Origin: Lentzea sp033794685
Lineage (GTDB): Bacteria; Actinomycetota; Actinomycetes; Mycobacteriales; Pseudonocardiaceae
Length of the DNA: 64,000 bases
Direction: 5' to 3' (one strand)
NCBI GenBank assembly: GCA_033794685.1
Contig: JARAYZ010000003.1
Shown: positions 40,655 to 49,347 of the stretch, piece after piece
How positions within the stretch are numbered: the first letter of the stretch is position 1
How the letters are laid out: every line of letters begins with the position of its first letter
Notes under the pieces: model-generated
Databases searched by the model: none
What the model was told of the DNA's origin: nothing
Seen by the model: the letters and a program-made list of their open reading frames with translations, nothing else
Made by a program: the position numbers and the translations under genes

Positions 40655-41560
40655 ATGCGAATACTGAGCGTGGTCGCGTTGCTGCTTCTCGGTGTGCCGG
40701 GCGTGGCAGCGGCTTCTCCTTCCGATTCTGACGTGGTCGTGCACGATCTCGACACGAACGGCGTCGCGGCCCACTGGACCCCCGAACGGATCGCGGCGAT
40801 GCCGGTCGGTCCGTCCGCACCACCCGGAACACCCGCGGTCGACGACTCGACCGGCGCCCCCGCCCCGAACAGCCGGACCATCGGCCGCCTCTTCTTCGTC
40901 GACCGCGACGGCGAGGACTCGAGCTGCACGGCGACCGTCGTGGTGAGCGCCAACAAGCGCACCGCGGTGACGGGCGGGCACTGCGTCCACACGGCGAACC
41001 TGGCGGGGTTCGACCCCAGGTGGCACTCGAAGATGCTGTTCGTGCCGGGGTTCCGCGACGGTGCCCGGCCGTTCGGTGAGTTCGTGGTGCGCAGGGCGGT
41101 CGTGCACCGGACGTGGATCACCGACGACCAGCGGTCCGAGTTCGACCAGGCGTTCCTCGTGCTGGACAAGCCGTCTCCCGTGAGCGAGCACATCGCGTTC
41201 GACCGGCCCGCGGACCGGTTCGCGCGCGAGTACGGCTACCCGCGTGCGGCCGGGCAGCCCGGTCACCAGGGCAGGCCGGAGTTCACCGGTCAGCGGCTCG
41301 CGCAGTGCTGGGGCGTCCCCGCCCTCAACGCCGGCAGTCCCGGGGAGAACCTGTGGGGAGTGCCCTGCGACATGGGCGGCGGCTCCAGCGGCGGGCCCCG
41401 GATCAGCGGGAACGCGGTGGTGGGTGTGAACGTCCAGAGCTTCTTCCAGGACGCGAACGGCCAGGAGTGCCCGATCCGCCAGTGCGTGCGGCACCTCGGC
41501 GGGGCGCAGTTCACGGGGAAGATCACGGCGCCGCTGTACCAGCGCGCGCAGTGGAGCTGA
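40655..41560 (+). CDS. Secreted trypsin-like (V8-type) serine protease
   Basis: A 301-residue protein with a signal peptide (residues 1-20). Chymotrypsin-fold triad: His109 (TGGHC), Asp164 (EFDQAF) and Ser245 (GGGSSGGP). Cys91 and Cys110 can form the usual disulphide near the His. Family members with this pattern are glutamyl endopeptidase-like. A pro-region of about 50 residues precedes the protease part. ATG 40655 is 91 bases from the divergent response regulator start, so both share a promoter region and perhaps control. It ends three bases before the photolyase stop on the other strand. Confidence 0.85.
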   Translation: MRILSVVALLLLGVPGVAAASPSDSDVVVHDLDTNGVAAHWTPERIAAMPVGPSAPPGTPAVDDSTGAPAPNSRTIGRLFFVDRDGEDSSCTATVVVSANKRTAVTGGHCVHTANLAGFDPRWHSKMLFVPGFRDGARPFGEFVVRRAVVHRTWITDDQRSEFDQAFLVLDKPSPVSEHIAFDRPADRFAREYGYPRAAGQPGHQGRPEFTGQRLAQCWGVPALNAGSPGENLWGVPCDMGGGSSGGPRISGNAVVGVNVQSFFQDANGQECPIRQCVRHLGGAQFTGKITAPLYQRAQWS

Positions 41561-41563
41561 CGG

Positions 41564-42904
41564 TCACTTCTTGCGGCGGGCGGCCGCGAACCTGTCGGCC
41601 GCCTCCCGCAGGTCCACGACGGGCGGTGGGTAGTCGAGGGCCTTGAACTCCTCGTCGGGCAGCGTCCACGGTTCGTGGACGTGATCTGGGTCGAGATCGG
41701 CCAGTTCGGGCAGGTAGCGCTTCACGTAGGCGCCGTCGGCGTCGTAGCGCTTCGCCTGTGCCAGCGGGTTGTGCACGCGGTTCGGCCGGGTGTCGGTGCC
41801 CGTTCCCGCGACCCACTGCCAGTTCATCTGGTTGTTCGCGAGGTCGCAGTCCACCAGCAGGTCGGCGAAGTGCCGGGCGCCGCGCCGCCAGTCCAGGTAC
41901 AGGGTCTTGCACAGGAAGCTCGCCGTGACCAGGCGGGCGCGGTTGTGCATCCAGCCCTCCCGGGAGAGCTGGCGCATCGCCGCGTCGACGATCGGGTAGC
42001 CGGTGCGGCCGTCCCGCCACGCCGCGAAGTCGCGCTCCGAACGACGCCACCGGTCGTCGCGGGTGCGGTAGTCCTTCGTGGCGGACTCGGGGCGGGCGGC
42101 CAGCACCTGGTGGTGGAAGTCCCGCCACGCCAGCTGGCGGGTGTAGGCGCGGGCGCCTTCGGACGCGGTGCCGACGCGGTCCAGCAGCTCGGTCACCGAC
42201 ACCGTGCCGAAGTGCAGGTGCGGGGACAGGTGCGAGGTCGCGTCGGCGGCCAATGCGTCGTGCACCTCGGCGTAGTCGTCCACGCCGGTGCGAGCCCAGC
42301 TCGTCATCAGCTTCCGGCCCGTGGTCTCACCGCCCGCGGCCAGGTCCGGCGACGGGGTGCCGCCGCGCAGTTCCGGCAGGTCACCGCTGATCTCGGGGGT
42401 GGTCACCCGGCCCGGTGCGCGCAGGACACCGCGGCGGTGCACGGTCTCCCACCTGCGGAAGTACGGCGTGAAGATCGCGAAGTGGTCACCGCCGCCGGAC
42501 GGGGTGAGGGACAGGGGCGGGACGGCGTTGATCGAGGCGTCGTGCACGTGCAGGTCGACGCCGAGTTCGCGCAGGGCCTCTTCCCTGCGACGGGCGTGGT
42601 TGCTGACGTCGGCCGCGACGTGGACCTCGGTGACGTCGTGTTCCCGGACGATCCGGGCGACCTCGTCGGCGGGCTTTCCCCGGCGCACCACCAGCCTGCC
42701 CCCGCGTTTCCGCAACGACGCGTCCAGATCGGCCAGGCAGTCCGTGAGGAACGCGGCGCGGTTGGCGTTGAAGAACGACGACGAGACGATCGCGTCGTCC
42801 ACCACGAACAGCGGGACGCACCGGTCCGCCGTGGACGCGGCGTGCAGCACCGGGTTGTCGTGAACCCGCAGGTCACGGGTGAACAGGGCGATCGACGTCC
42901 TCAT
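41564..42904 (-). CDS. phr: Deoxyribodipyrimidine photolyase (CPD, class I)
   Basis: A 446-residue light-driven DNA repair enzyme that splits UV-made pyrimidine dimers. The N-terminal Rossmann antenna domain runs from residue 1 (ALFTRDLRVHDNPVL) to about 130. The FAD domain covers residues 190-430, with TSHLSPHLHFGTVS, LAWRDFHHQV, the GRTGYPIVDAAMRQL block, MHNRARLVTASFL and WQWVAGTGTD motifs. The Trp residues needed for electron transfer are present in these blocks. Length is normal. It is divergent from an unknown gene across 90 bases, and a DNA methyltransferase-type repair gene lies 3 kb away. Confidence 0.93.
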   Translation of the reverse strand: MRTSIALFTRDLRVHDNPVLHAASTADRCVPLFVVDDAIVSSSFFNANRAAFLTDCLADLDASLRKRGGRLVVRRGKPADEVARIVREHDVTEVHVAADVSNHARRREEALRELGVDLHVHDASINAVPPLSLTPSGGGDHFAIFTPYFRRWETVHRRGVLRAPGRVTTPEISGDLPELRGGTPSPDLAAGGETTGRKLMTSWARTGVDDYAEVHDALAADATSHLSPHLHFGTVSVTELLDRVGTASEGARAYTRQLAWRDFHHQVLAARPESATKDYRTRDDRWRRSERDFAAWRDGRTGYPIVDAAMRQLSREGWMHNRARLVTASFLCKTLYLDWRRGARHFADLLVDCDLANNQMNWQWVAGTGTDTRPNRVHNPLAQAKRYDADGAYVKRYLPELADLDPDHVHEPWTLPDEEFKALDYPPPVVDLREAADRFAAARRKK

Positions 42905-42994
42905 CGGACAGCGGTACCCGGCGGACCGGTTCCGCAACCGCGCGGTCACCTGTTCGTGGAACCGCGGTTGCGGCGGCCCGGAAACGGGCACGTC

Positions 42995-43567
42995 ATGCGG
43001 GTGACGATCGACCACGGCGAACCTCAGTACCTCGACCGCGAGGCACAGGAGTTACTCGACCCGCACCACCACCGCGCGAGCCTGCACGTCGGCGACCAGT
43101 TCGTCGTCGATCCCGGCCAGGTCCTCGACAACGTCGCGATGGCGATGGAACGGCTCGACCTCGACACCAGCACACCGGTCAGCATCGAGGACGACGTCGC
43201 CACCCTCGAAGAACTGGTCGCGGTGGTCGACCACTTCGGCAGGGGACCGGCTCTCGTCGCCCACACCCTCAACACCGCGGCACGCGTGATGAACGCCCGC
43301 TACCCCGCGGAACTCGTCCGCCACCCGCTGCCGCCGGACTGCGACCTGCGCCGGCTGTTCCACGCGGACGTCGACGAACGCAGCCAGGACACCGCGCGGG
43401 CGCTGTTCAACCAACGACTCGCGCGGAGTTCGGACGTCCGGGACACGGAGATCGCCGTGGACCTCGACGAACTCACGTCGCAGCAACGCATCGAGGTGTT
43501 CATGGCGGTGTTCTTCCTGTACGGCACGAAGATCGGCGCGTTGCAGAACCGGACCGGCATCCGATGA
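42995..43567 (+). CDS. Hypothetical protein coupled to SDR-DUF2867 gene
   Basis: A 190-residue protein that I do not recognise. It starts with a MRVTIDHGEPQYLDREAQELL segment, has a His cluster DPHHHR near residue 24, alternates charged helices with a VVDHFGRGPALVAHTLNTAARVMNARYP helix near residues 78-105, and ends in an EVFMAVFFLYGTKIGALQNRTG segment that could be amphipathic. No signal peptide or classic catalytic motif is seen. Its stop overlaps the next ATG, so both products are probably made together. It may share light-dependent or stress control with the divergent photolyase gene. Confidence 0.65.
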   Translation: MRVTIDHGEPQYLDREAQELLDPHHHRASLHVGDQFVVDPGQVLDNVAMAMERLDLDTSTPVSIEDDVATLEELVAVVDHFGRGPALVAHTLNTAARVMNARYPAELVRHPLPPDCDLRRLFHADVDERSQDTARALFNQRLARSSDVRDTEIAVDLDELTSQQRIEVFMAVFFLYGTKIGALQNRTGIR

Positions 43568-44931
43568 GGTGCCTCGTGATGGGCGCGACCGGACACCTCG
43601 GATCACGTCTCGTGCCAGAAATGGTCCAGCACGACCACGACGTGGCCGTGCTGGTCCGGGACAGCGCCCAGTCGACGAGGTTCCCCACCAACGTGATGGT
43701 GCACGTCGGTGACGCCACGGATCCGCGGGCGGTCCGGGAAGCCTTGGCGGGCAAGGAACTCGTCTACTTCCTCGTGCACTCGCTGGACCGGCCGGACTTC
43801 GCCGAGGTCGATCGTGGGGCCGCCGCCGTGCTGGCGGACGCGGCGGCGGAGGCGGGGGTGCGGCAGATCGTCTACGTCGGCGGGCCGCGTCCCGGTGCCG
43901 CCGGCCTCTCCGGTCACCTGGCCTCCCGGGCCGAGGTCGGCGACGTCGTGACCGCGGGTCCGGTGCCCGCCCTCGTCCTGCAGGCACCGATGATCATCGG
44001 TGCCGGTTCGACGAGCTTCGAGCTGCTGCGGTCGTCCGCGCGCGTCGTGCCCTGGGTACCGGTGCCGTCGTGGATGCACAACTCCAGCAGGCCGGTCGCC
44101 GCCGACGACGTCGTGCACTTCCTGCTGGCCGCCGCCAACCTCCCCGAACCGGTCGACGGCGTGTACGACGTCATCGGCCCGGAGAAGCTCAGCTACCTCG
44201 ACCTGGTCCAGCGGTGCGCACGGGTGCTGGGACTGCCGGTCCGGCTGCCGCTGCCCTCACCCCTGTGGTCGCACAAACTCGCGGCCCAGGTCGCCGGGCT
44301 GGTGACGCCGGTGTCGGCGATGGTCGCGGAACCGCTGTTCGCGTCGCTCGACCACGACCTATCGGAGTCCGGACCGTCCGCCACCGACGTGCTGCCGCCA
44401 CCTCCCGACGGCATGACGAGCGTCGACAACGCCATCCGCGCCACGACCGCCCAGGAGACCGGCCAGGCCGACGGCGAGGTGTTCACCGAGGAACGGACCG
44501 TGCTCACCGAGGTGTCACCGCAGGACGTGTGGAGCGCGGTGAACACCCTGGGAGGCGACGACGGCTGGCACACGATCCCTCTGGTGTGGACGGTCCGGGG
44601 AGCGATCGACCACCTCTTCGGCGGCGTCGGGCTCTACCGGGGCCGGGCTCCCGAGATCGCGGAGGGCGACGTGGTCGACTTCTGGACCGTCGTCCACCGC
44701 GACGACGAGGCTAGGCGGCTCGTGTTGCGCGCGGACATGAAGATGCCCGGCCACACGCTCCTCGACATGCGCGTCGACCGTCAGGGCGACCGCACGCGCT
44801 ACCGGCAGAAGGTCACGTTCACCGCCGACGGACTGGTCGGCCGGCTGTACTGGCTCGCGCAGAAACCGTTGCACGACATCGTGTTCGCCACGATGGCCAG
44901 CGGAATCGTCAGGAAGGCGTCGGCGGCGTGA
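43564..44931 (+). CDS. NAD(P)-binding SDR-like protein with C-terminal DUF2867 domain
   Basis: A 455-residue two-domain protein. Residues 1-290 are an atypical SDR with Rossmann motif MGATGHLGSRL at 7-17, a YFLVHSL strand and a VYDVIGPEKLSYLDL block. Residues 310-450 are a DUF2867 (START-like) domain with GGDDGWHTIPLVWTVRGAIDHLFGG and a YWLAQKPLHDIVFATM end. The same fusion is widespread in actinobacteria, where it is thought to act on a hydrophobic ligand. Its start overlaps the unknown gene before it, and its end overlaps the converging oxidoreductase by 23 bases. Confidence 0.85.
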   Translation: MRCLVMGATGHLGSRLVPEMVQHDHDVAVLVRDSAQSTRFPTNVMVHVGDATDPRAVREALAGKELVYFLVHSLDRPDFAEVDRGAAAVLADAAAEAGVRQIVYVGGPRPGAAGLSGHLASRAEVGDVVTAGPVPALVLQAPMIIGAGSTSFELLRSSARVVPWVPVPSWMHNSSRPVAADDVVHFLLAAANLPEPVDGVYDVIGPEKLSYLDLVQRCARVLGLPVRLPLPSPLWSHKLAAQVAGLVTPVSAMVAEPLFASLDHDLSESGPSATDVLPPPPDGMTSVDNAIRATTAQETGQADGEVFTEERTVLTEVSPQDVWSAVNTLGGDDGWHTIPLVWTVRGAIDHLFGGVGLYRGRAPEIAEGDVVDFWTVVHRDDEARRLVLRADMKMPGHTLLDMRVDRQGDRTRYRQKVTFTADGLVGRLYWLAQKPLHDIVFATMASGIVRKASAA

Positions 44932-45817
44932 CGGTGAGGTCCGGTGCGAGGGCGGCGATCAGCTCGTAGCTGTGACGACGGTCGGCGTGGTGGTAGATCG
45001 GTGAGGTGATCATCAACTCGGGCGTGCCGGTCTCGTCGAGCACGGACTGGAGCTCGCGCGTGATCTTGTCCGGTCCGCCGACGAGCACGCGGCCGTCGTC
45101 CGGCAGCGCGGACGTGTCGTGCGGGCTGGGCAACAGGATTCGCGTCCCGTCCTGACGGCTGCGCACCTTCGTCCTGATCGGCCCGGCGAGCCACTCGGCG
45201 CGTTCGTCGTCGTCCGCGCAGATCACCGCGACGCTCACGAGGTCCGCCGCGCAGGTGAGTGCGGGGCTGAGGTGCCGGGCGAACGCGAACGGGACGCCCA
45301 GCGCGGCGGCCAGCCCCGCCGTGTCCGGTGACGACCCGAGCAGCCACAGTTCCGGCACGTTCCCGCCCCGGACCGGCACGGCCGTGGTGGCGGCCGGGTC
45401 GAGCAACGTCCGCAGTTCTTCGAGTTGGTCCCGGTACGGCCGGTCGGTGCGGCGCAGCGACGCCACCGCGGACGGCGGACTGCCCGGCGCGCGGCCGACA
45501 CCGAGGTCGATCCGGCCGGGGTGCAGGGCCGCGAGCGTGCCGAACTGCTCGGCCACGACGAGCGGCGCGTGGTTGGGCAGCAGCACGCCGCCCGAGCCGA
45601 CGCGCAGCCGTGAGGTGACGGCCGCGAGGTGCGCCACGAGCACGGCCGGCGCGGTACCGGCGACTCCGCGCATGCCGTGGTGCTCCGGCACCCAGTACCG
45701 GTGAAACCCCAGCTCCTCCGCCAGTTCGGCGAGATCGGCCGTGTTGTGCAACGCCTCGCGCGGCGTCGAGCCCCGCACGATCGGCGACGTGTCCAGCACC
45801 GACAACCGCAGCCCCAT
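44909..45817 (-). CDS. LLM-class (luciferase-like) flavin-dependent oxidoreductase
   Basis: A 302-residue protein of the bacterial luciferase-like fold, using FMN or F420. Signs are LSVLDTSPI, LAEELGFHRYWVPEHHGM (residues about 32-49), the RLRVGSGGVLLPNHAPLVVAEQ strand-helix block, and the LHPGRIDLGVGRAPG motif. The last group is usual in MsnO8-type members of the family. The substrate cannot be deduced. ATG 45817 is used because the fold begins immediately after it. It is divergent from the Ogt gene by 54 bases and overlaps the end of the SDR-DUF2867 gene. Confidence 0.88.
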   Translation of the reverse strand: MGLRLSVLDTSPIVRGSTPREALHNTADLAELAEELGFHRYWVPEHHGMRGVAGTAPAVLVAHLAAVTSRLRVGSGGVLLPNHAPLVVAEQFGTLAALHPGRIDLGVGRAPGSPPSAVASLRRTDRPYRDQLEELRTLLDPAATTAVPVRGGNVPELWLLGSSPDTAGLAAALGVPFAFARHLSPALTCAADLVSVAVICADDDERAEWLAGPIRTKVRSRQDGTRILLPSPHDTSALPDDGRVLVGGPDKITRELQSVLDETGTPELMITSPIYHHADRRHSYELIAALAPDLTVTPPTPS

Positions 45818-45871
45818 CTCCGGGAGGCTACGGTGGCGGCCTGATCCCGAGCACCACCGGAGAAACCCAGG

Positions 45872-46372
45872 ATGCACGTGCACCACACCGTCGTCGACTC
45901 ACCGGTCGGGCCGCTCACCCTCGTCGCGGAGGGGGAGTCCCTGCTGGGCCTCTACTTCGACGGCCACCTGCGCACCCCACGCCTGACCGACCTCGGCCCG
46001 CGCACCGACACCGGGTTCGACGAGGTGCGCCGCCAGCTGGACGAGTACTTCTCCGGGCAGCGGCGGGAGTTCGACCTCGACCTGGCGCCTCGCGGGTCGG
46101 AGTTCGAGCGCCGCGTGTGGAAGCTGCTGACGGCGATTCCCCATGGAGAGACCCGAACCTACGGACAGCTGGCCGCCGAGCTCGGTGACCCGGCGGGCGC
46201 TCAGGCCGTGGGCAACGCCAACGGCTGGAACCCGATCAGCATCATCGTTCCCTGCCACCGCGTGGTCGGCGCGCGCGGCAGCCTCACCGGTTACGCGGGC
46301 GGCCTGACCCGCAAGCGGTTCCTGCTGGAGCTGGAAGAACCTCCCGCGGAGGAGGACGGCCGCCTCTTCTGA
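45872..46372 (+). CDS. ogt: Methylated-DNA--protein-cysteine methyltransferase
   Basis: A 166-residue suicide repair protein that takes the methyl group from O6-methylguanine onto its own cysteine. The acceptor Cys128 sits in IIVPCHRVVG, preceded by the GNANGWNPI DNA-binding hinge and the Arg finger region of the HTH (YGQLAAELGDPAGAQAVG). The length is that of the Ogt/AGT type without a metal-binding Ada domain. ATG 45872 begins at a conserved MHVHHTVVDSPVGPL start. It ends four bases before the converging FAD synthetase gene. With the photolyase it makes this segment rich in DNA repair. Confidence 0.95.
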   Translation: MHVHHTVVDSPVGPLTLVAEGESLLGLYFDGHLRTPRLTDLGPRTDTGFDEVRRQLDEYFSGQRREFDLDLAPRGSEFERRVWKLLTAIPHGETRTYGQLAAELGDPAGAQAVGNANGWNPISIIVPCHRVVGARGSLTGYAGGLTRKRFLLELEEPPAEEDGRLF

Positions 46373-46376
46373 CCGG

Positions 46377-47111
46377 TCAGAGCCGGTCAAGGAACTCGAC
46401 CGCAGCGGGCCCGCCAGGCCCGGCCACCCGTACCGCCCCGGACACCACGACCAGCCGGACGAGCCGATCACCGAGCGTCCCGAGGTACCGGCCGTCGGAC
46501 GGCAACGCGGTCCCCGGCGGCACGGTGACGACACCGCCGGACAGCACACCCTCCACCCGGTGCGGCCTCCCGAGCACGGCAGCGGCGGCACGGACGTCGC
46601 CGTCCCGCACCAGCTCCCGCACCCGAGTCGACGAACACCCGTCCACCAGGTCGACGCCGAACGCCGGTAGTCCCAGCTCCCGCACCGTTTCCACGGTCCC
46701 GGCGCCGCGATGCCCGAACGTGAAGTTCGTCCCGACCACCACGGCCTCGGCGTGCAGCGCCCCGACCAGCACCTCCGACACGAACTCCGAGGGTGACAGC
46801 GCGGCGAGCGAGCGGGTGAACGGCAGCACCAGGATCGCCTCCACCCCGAGGGAGTGCCCGAGCCGGGCACGCCGGTCGACCGTGCTCAGAGCGGACGTGT
46901 CCCGCGCCAGCCCCAGCACGCGCGCCGGATGCGGGTCGAACGTCACCAGCACCACCGGCCGGGGCCCCGCGACCTCCCGAGCGGCCGAGATCAGGCGGGC
47001 GTGCCCGCGATGGACGCCGTCGAACACCCCGATCGTGACCACGCACCCCGGCCAGTCCGGCGGGACGTCCGCCACCGACCGCCACACCAGACCTTCCCGG
47101 ACAGCCGTCAT
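46377..47111 (-). CDS. FAD synthetase homologue lacking a normal riboflavin kinase domain
   Basis: A 244-residue protein. Residues 20-185 match the FMN adenylyltransferase half of RibF: GVFDGVHRGHARLI (nucleotide site), VTFDPHPARVL, FTFGHRGAG, and SSTRVRELV. Bifunctional RibF is about 310 residues and carries a kinase half with a Gly-rich Pro-Thr-Ala-Asn motif. Here only about 60 residues follow, and that motif is absent. It should make FAD from FMN but not FMN from riboflavin. The ATG overlaps the stop of catC (ATGA), placing it last in the aromatic catabolic operon, where it may supply FAD for the monooxygenase. Confidence 0.85.
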   Translation of the reverse strand: MTAVREGLVWRSVADVPPDWPGCVVTIGVFDGVHRGHARLISAAREVAGPRPVVLVTFDPHPARVLGLARDTSALSTVDRRARLGHSLGVEAILVLPFTRSLAALSPSEFVSEVLVGALHAEAVVVGTNFTFGHRGAGTVETVRELGLPAFGVDLVDGCSSTRVRELVRDGDVRAAAAVLGRPHRVEGVLSGGVVTVPPGTALPSDGRYLGTLGDRLVRLVVVSGAVRVAGPGGPAAVEFLDRL

Positions 47112-47395
47112 GGTTGTGCCGCCAGATCAGAGGGATGTGTCGCCAGCGGCGTCACCTGAACCGTCATGTACTGCCACAGCGGTAACGACGACAGGAACGC
47201 GTGCAGCTCGTCGTTGGACGGCACGTCGAAGACGCTGATGTTGCTGTACTGCCCGACGACGCGCCACAGATGCGGCCACACGCCCAGTTTCTGCAGCTCC
47301 AGCGCACGTTCCTTCTCGGCGCGCACCAGCTCGGCGCGGTCGTTGGGGTCCATGTCGTGGGGCAGGGAAACGTCCATCCGCACGTGGAAGAGCAC
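47108..47395 (-). CDS. catC: Muconolactone delta-isomerase
   Basis: A 95-residue enzyme that turns muconolactone into beta-ketoadipate enol-lactone. It shows the family pattern: FHVRMDVSLPHDMD start, the EKERALELQKLGVWPHLWRVVGQYSNISVFDV block, and the HAFLSSLPLWQYMTVQVTPLATHPSD end. GTG 47395 has an ideal AGGAGGTGACC ribosome site. Length is typical (about 92-96). It sits directly after catB and overlaps the FAD synthetase homologue start by four bases. Confidence 0.95.
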   Translation of the reverse strand: MLFHVRMDVSLPHDMDPNDRAELVRAEKERALELQKLGVWPHLWRVVGQYSNISVFDVPSNDELHAFLSSLPLWQYMTVQVTPLATHPSDLAAQP

Positions 47396-47397
47396 GG

Positions 47398-48516
47398 TCA
47401 CCTCCTGGTGAAGGCCGCGACGGCCGCGGGGTTCAGCTCGACGCCGAGCCCCGGGCCGACCGGCAGGTGCAGGTCGCCGCCGTCGTAGCGCAGCGGCGTG
47501 GCCAGCAGCTCCTCGCGCATGAGCAACGGCCCGAACAGCTCGCTGCCCCACGTCACGGCCGGTGAGGCGCAGGCGAGGTGCAGCGACGCCGCCGTGCCGA
47601 CCGGGCTCTCGATCGAGGTGCCGCCGTGACAGGGAATACCCGCCGCGGCCGCGATCGAAGCGATCGCCGCCGTGGCGCGCAGCCCGCCGGACTTGGTCGT
47701 CTTCAGCGAGAACACGTCCGCGGCCCGCAGCCCGGCCAGCCGCAGGGCGTCCGACGGCGTGCGCAGCGACTCGTCCGCCATCACCGGGATCGGCAACGCC
47801 CGGTTGATCTCCGCGAGCCACTCGACCTCGGCACCCGGCACGGGCTGCTCGACCAGCTCGACCCCCGCGTCGGCGAGCATCGGCAGGTAGCGCAACGAGG
47901 TCAGCCGGTCCCAGCGCGCGTTGATGTCGACCCGCACGCCCGCGACGTCCCGCAGCTTCTCCGCGATCACGCACACCCGGCGCACGTCGTCGGCCGGGTC
48001 CTGTGCGCCCATCTTGAGCTTGAAGCTGCGGTGCCCGAGGTCGAGCTTGGCCATCGCCTCGTCGATGACGACGTCCGCCGGCTCGGTGCCGAGTGCCCAC
48101 GTCACCGGGATCGACGTCCGCGCGAGCCCGCCGAGCAGCGTGTGCACCGGCACGCCCAGCGACCGCGCCCACGCGTCGTGGAGCGCGACCTCGACCGCGG
48201 CCTTGGCGTACAGGTTCGCGTTGACCACGTCGTTGACGGCCTGCAGGATGCCCGCGATGTCGTCGACCCGGCGGCCCAGCAGCAGCGGGGCGATGTACTG
48301 GTCGATCACCACCTTCATGGTCTCGACCGACTCGCCGCCCCACCACGGCCCGCCCGGCACGACACCCTCGCCGAGGCCGGCCGCCCCGCCCGCGGTCCGG
48401 ACGTGGACGAGCAGCACGGGCTGCGCGTCCATCCCGGTGCGGGCGAAGCGGTGCGGCCGGACGAGCGGGACGTCGAGCAGGACCGTGTCCACGCCGTCGA
48501 TCAGCAGATCGTTCAT
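47398..48516 (-). CDS. catB: Muconate cycloisomerase
   Basis: A 372-residue enolase-superfamily enzyme that closes cis,cis-muconate to muconolactone. The N-terminal capping domain covers residues 1-130, with the barrel after it. Catalytic and metal residues are seen: Lys166 and Lys168 (SFKLKMG), Asp197 (RVDINA), Glu223 (LVEQPV), Asp248 (MADES) and Lys272 (SLKTTKSGG). Length matches the CatB family. It overlaps catA by four bases (ATGA) and is followed by catC after two bases. These residues distinguish it from chloromuconate or mandelate relatives only partly, but its catA and catC neighbours settle the role. Confidence 0.95.
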   Translation of the reverse strand: MNDLLIDGVDTVLLDVPLVRPHRFARTGMDAQPVLLVHVRTAGGAAGLGEGVVPGGPWWGGESVETMKVVIDQYIAPLLLGRRVDDIAGILQAVNDVVNANLYAKAAVEVALHDAWARSLGVPVHTLLGGLARTSIPVTWALGTEPADVVIDEAMAKLDLGHRSFKLKMGAQDPADDVRRVCVIAEKLRDVAGVRVDINARWDRLTSLRYLPMLADAGVELVEQPVPGAEVEWLAEINRALPIPVMADESLRTPSDALRLAGLRAADVFSLKTTKSGGLRATAAIASIAAAAGIPCHGGTSIESPVGTAASLHLACASPAVTWGSELFGPLLMREELLATPLRYDGGDLHLPVGPGLGVELNPAAVAAFTRR

Positions 48517-49340
48517 GAGGGCTCGAGCACGAAGTCGTACGTGACGCGCTGGTCGGACGGCGTGAGAACGAGTTCGGGCTTCACGGCCTCGGCGACGTCG
48601 CTGTCGACGAACTCACCGCCCGCGAAGTAGAGCTGCGTCGTGATCGGCCGATGCCCCGGGGCACGCACGATGAGGTGCAGGTGCGCGGGCCGCCACGGGT
48701 GCCAGCCCGCCGCGCCGATCAGCCGCCCGGTCGGCCCGTCGGTCGGGATCTGGTACGGCGCGGGCTGCACGGTCGTGATCTCGAACCGGCCGTCGGCGTC
48801 GGTCACCACCACGGCGCGGAGGTTCCCGGACGGGATGTCCGGCGCGAACCCCGAGTAGTAGCCCTGGGAGTCGGCGTGCCAGACGTCGAGCTCGGCACCC
48901 GCCAGCGGCTGCCCGGCCAGGTCCGTCACGCGGCCGGAGAACGTGAGCGCGTCGCCCTTCTCGTCGTCGCGCATCGGCAGCGTGCAGACGGCGGGCAGCG
49001 ACACCTGGTCCGGCAGGTGGTACGGGCCGAGGATGCTGCCCTTGGTGCCGTCCTGCGTGCGGGCGGCGACCTCCTCGACGACGTGCTCCACGAACACGTC
49101 CAGGAACAGCGGCCACTCGCCGCCCTCGCCGAGGTCCATGAGCCACTGCTTCGCGGCCTGGAACTCGGGGTAGGTGACGTCGTGCTCGCGGATCGCCGAG
49201 TGCACGGCCTGCAGGACCGCGGTGGCCACAGTGGACACGCGCTCGGCGGGGACGGCGACGCCTTCCCTTGCGGTGGAACGGAAGTTGGCGCTGGCGGACG
49301 CACCGGAGTCCGCTGCGGTGGGGGACTGGACGGCAGTCAT
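48513..49340 (-). CDS. catA: Catechol 1,2-dioxygenase
   Basis: A 275-residue intradiol ring-cleaving dioxygenase that turns catechol plus oxygen into cis,cis-muconate. The helical N-terminal dimer domain covers residues 30-105. The catalytic beta sandwich follows, with iron ligands Tyr162 (DSQGYYSGF), Tyr196 (PAPYQIP), His220 and His222 (RPAHLHLIV). The GRVTDLAGQPLAGAELDVWHAD block is characteristic of the family. The start at 49340 lies seven bases after the hydroxylase stop. It is the middle of an operon that can make catechol and pass it to CatB. Confidence 0.95.
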   Translation of the reverse strand: MTAVQSPTAADSGASASANFRSTAREGVAVPAERVSTVATAVLQAVHSAIREHDVTYPEFQAAKQWLMDLGEGGEWPLFLDVFVEHVVEEVAARTQDGTKGSILGPYHLPDQVSLPAVCTLPMRDDEKGDALTFSGRVTDLAGQPLAGAELDVWHADSQGYYSGFAPDIPSGNLRAVVVTDADGRFEITTVQPAPYQIPTDGPTGRLIGAAGWHPWRPAHLHLIVRAPGHRPITTQLYFAGGEFVDSDVAEAVKPELVLTPSDQRVTYDFVLEPS

Positions 49341-49347
49341 CGGGAGG

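Noticed and set aside
41675..42994. Plus-strand open frame running in front of the 190-residue gene, over the photolyase
   Set aside because: The photolyase motifs on the minus strand are unambiguous; only the part from 42995 has real coding character.
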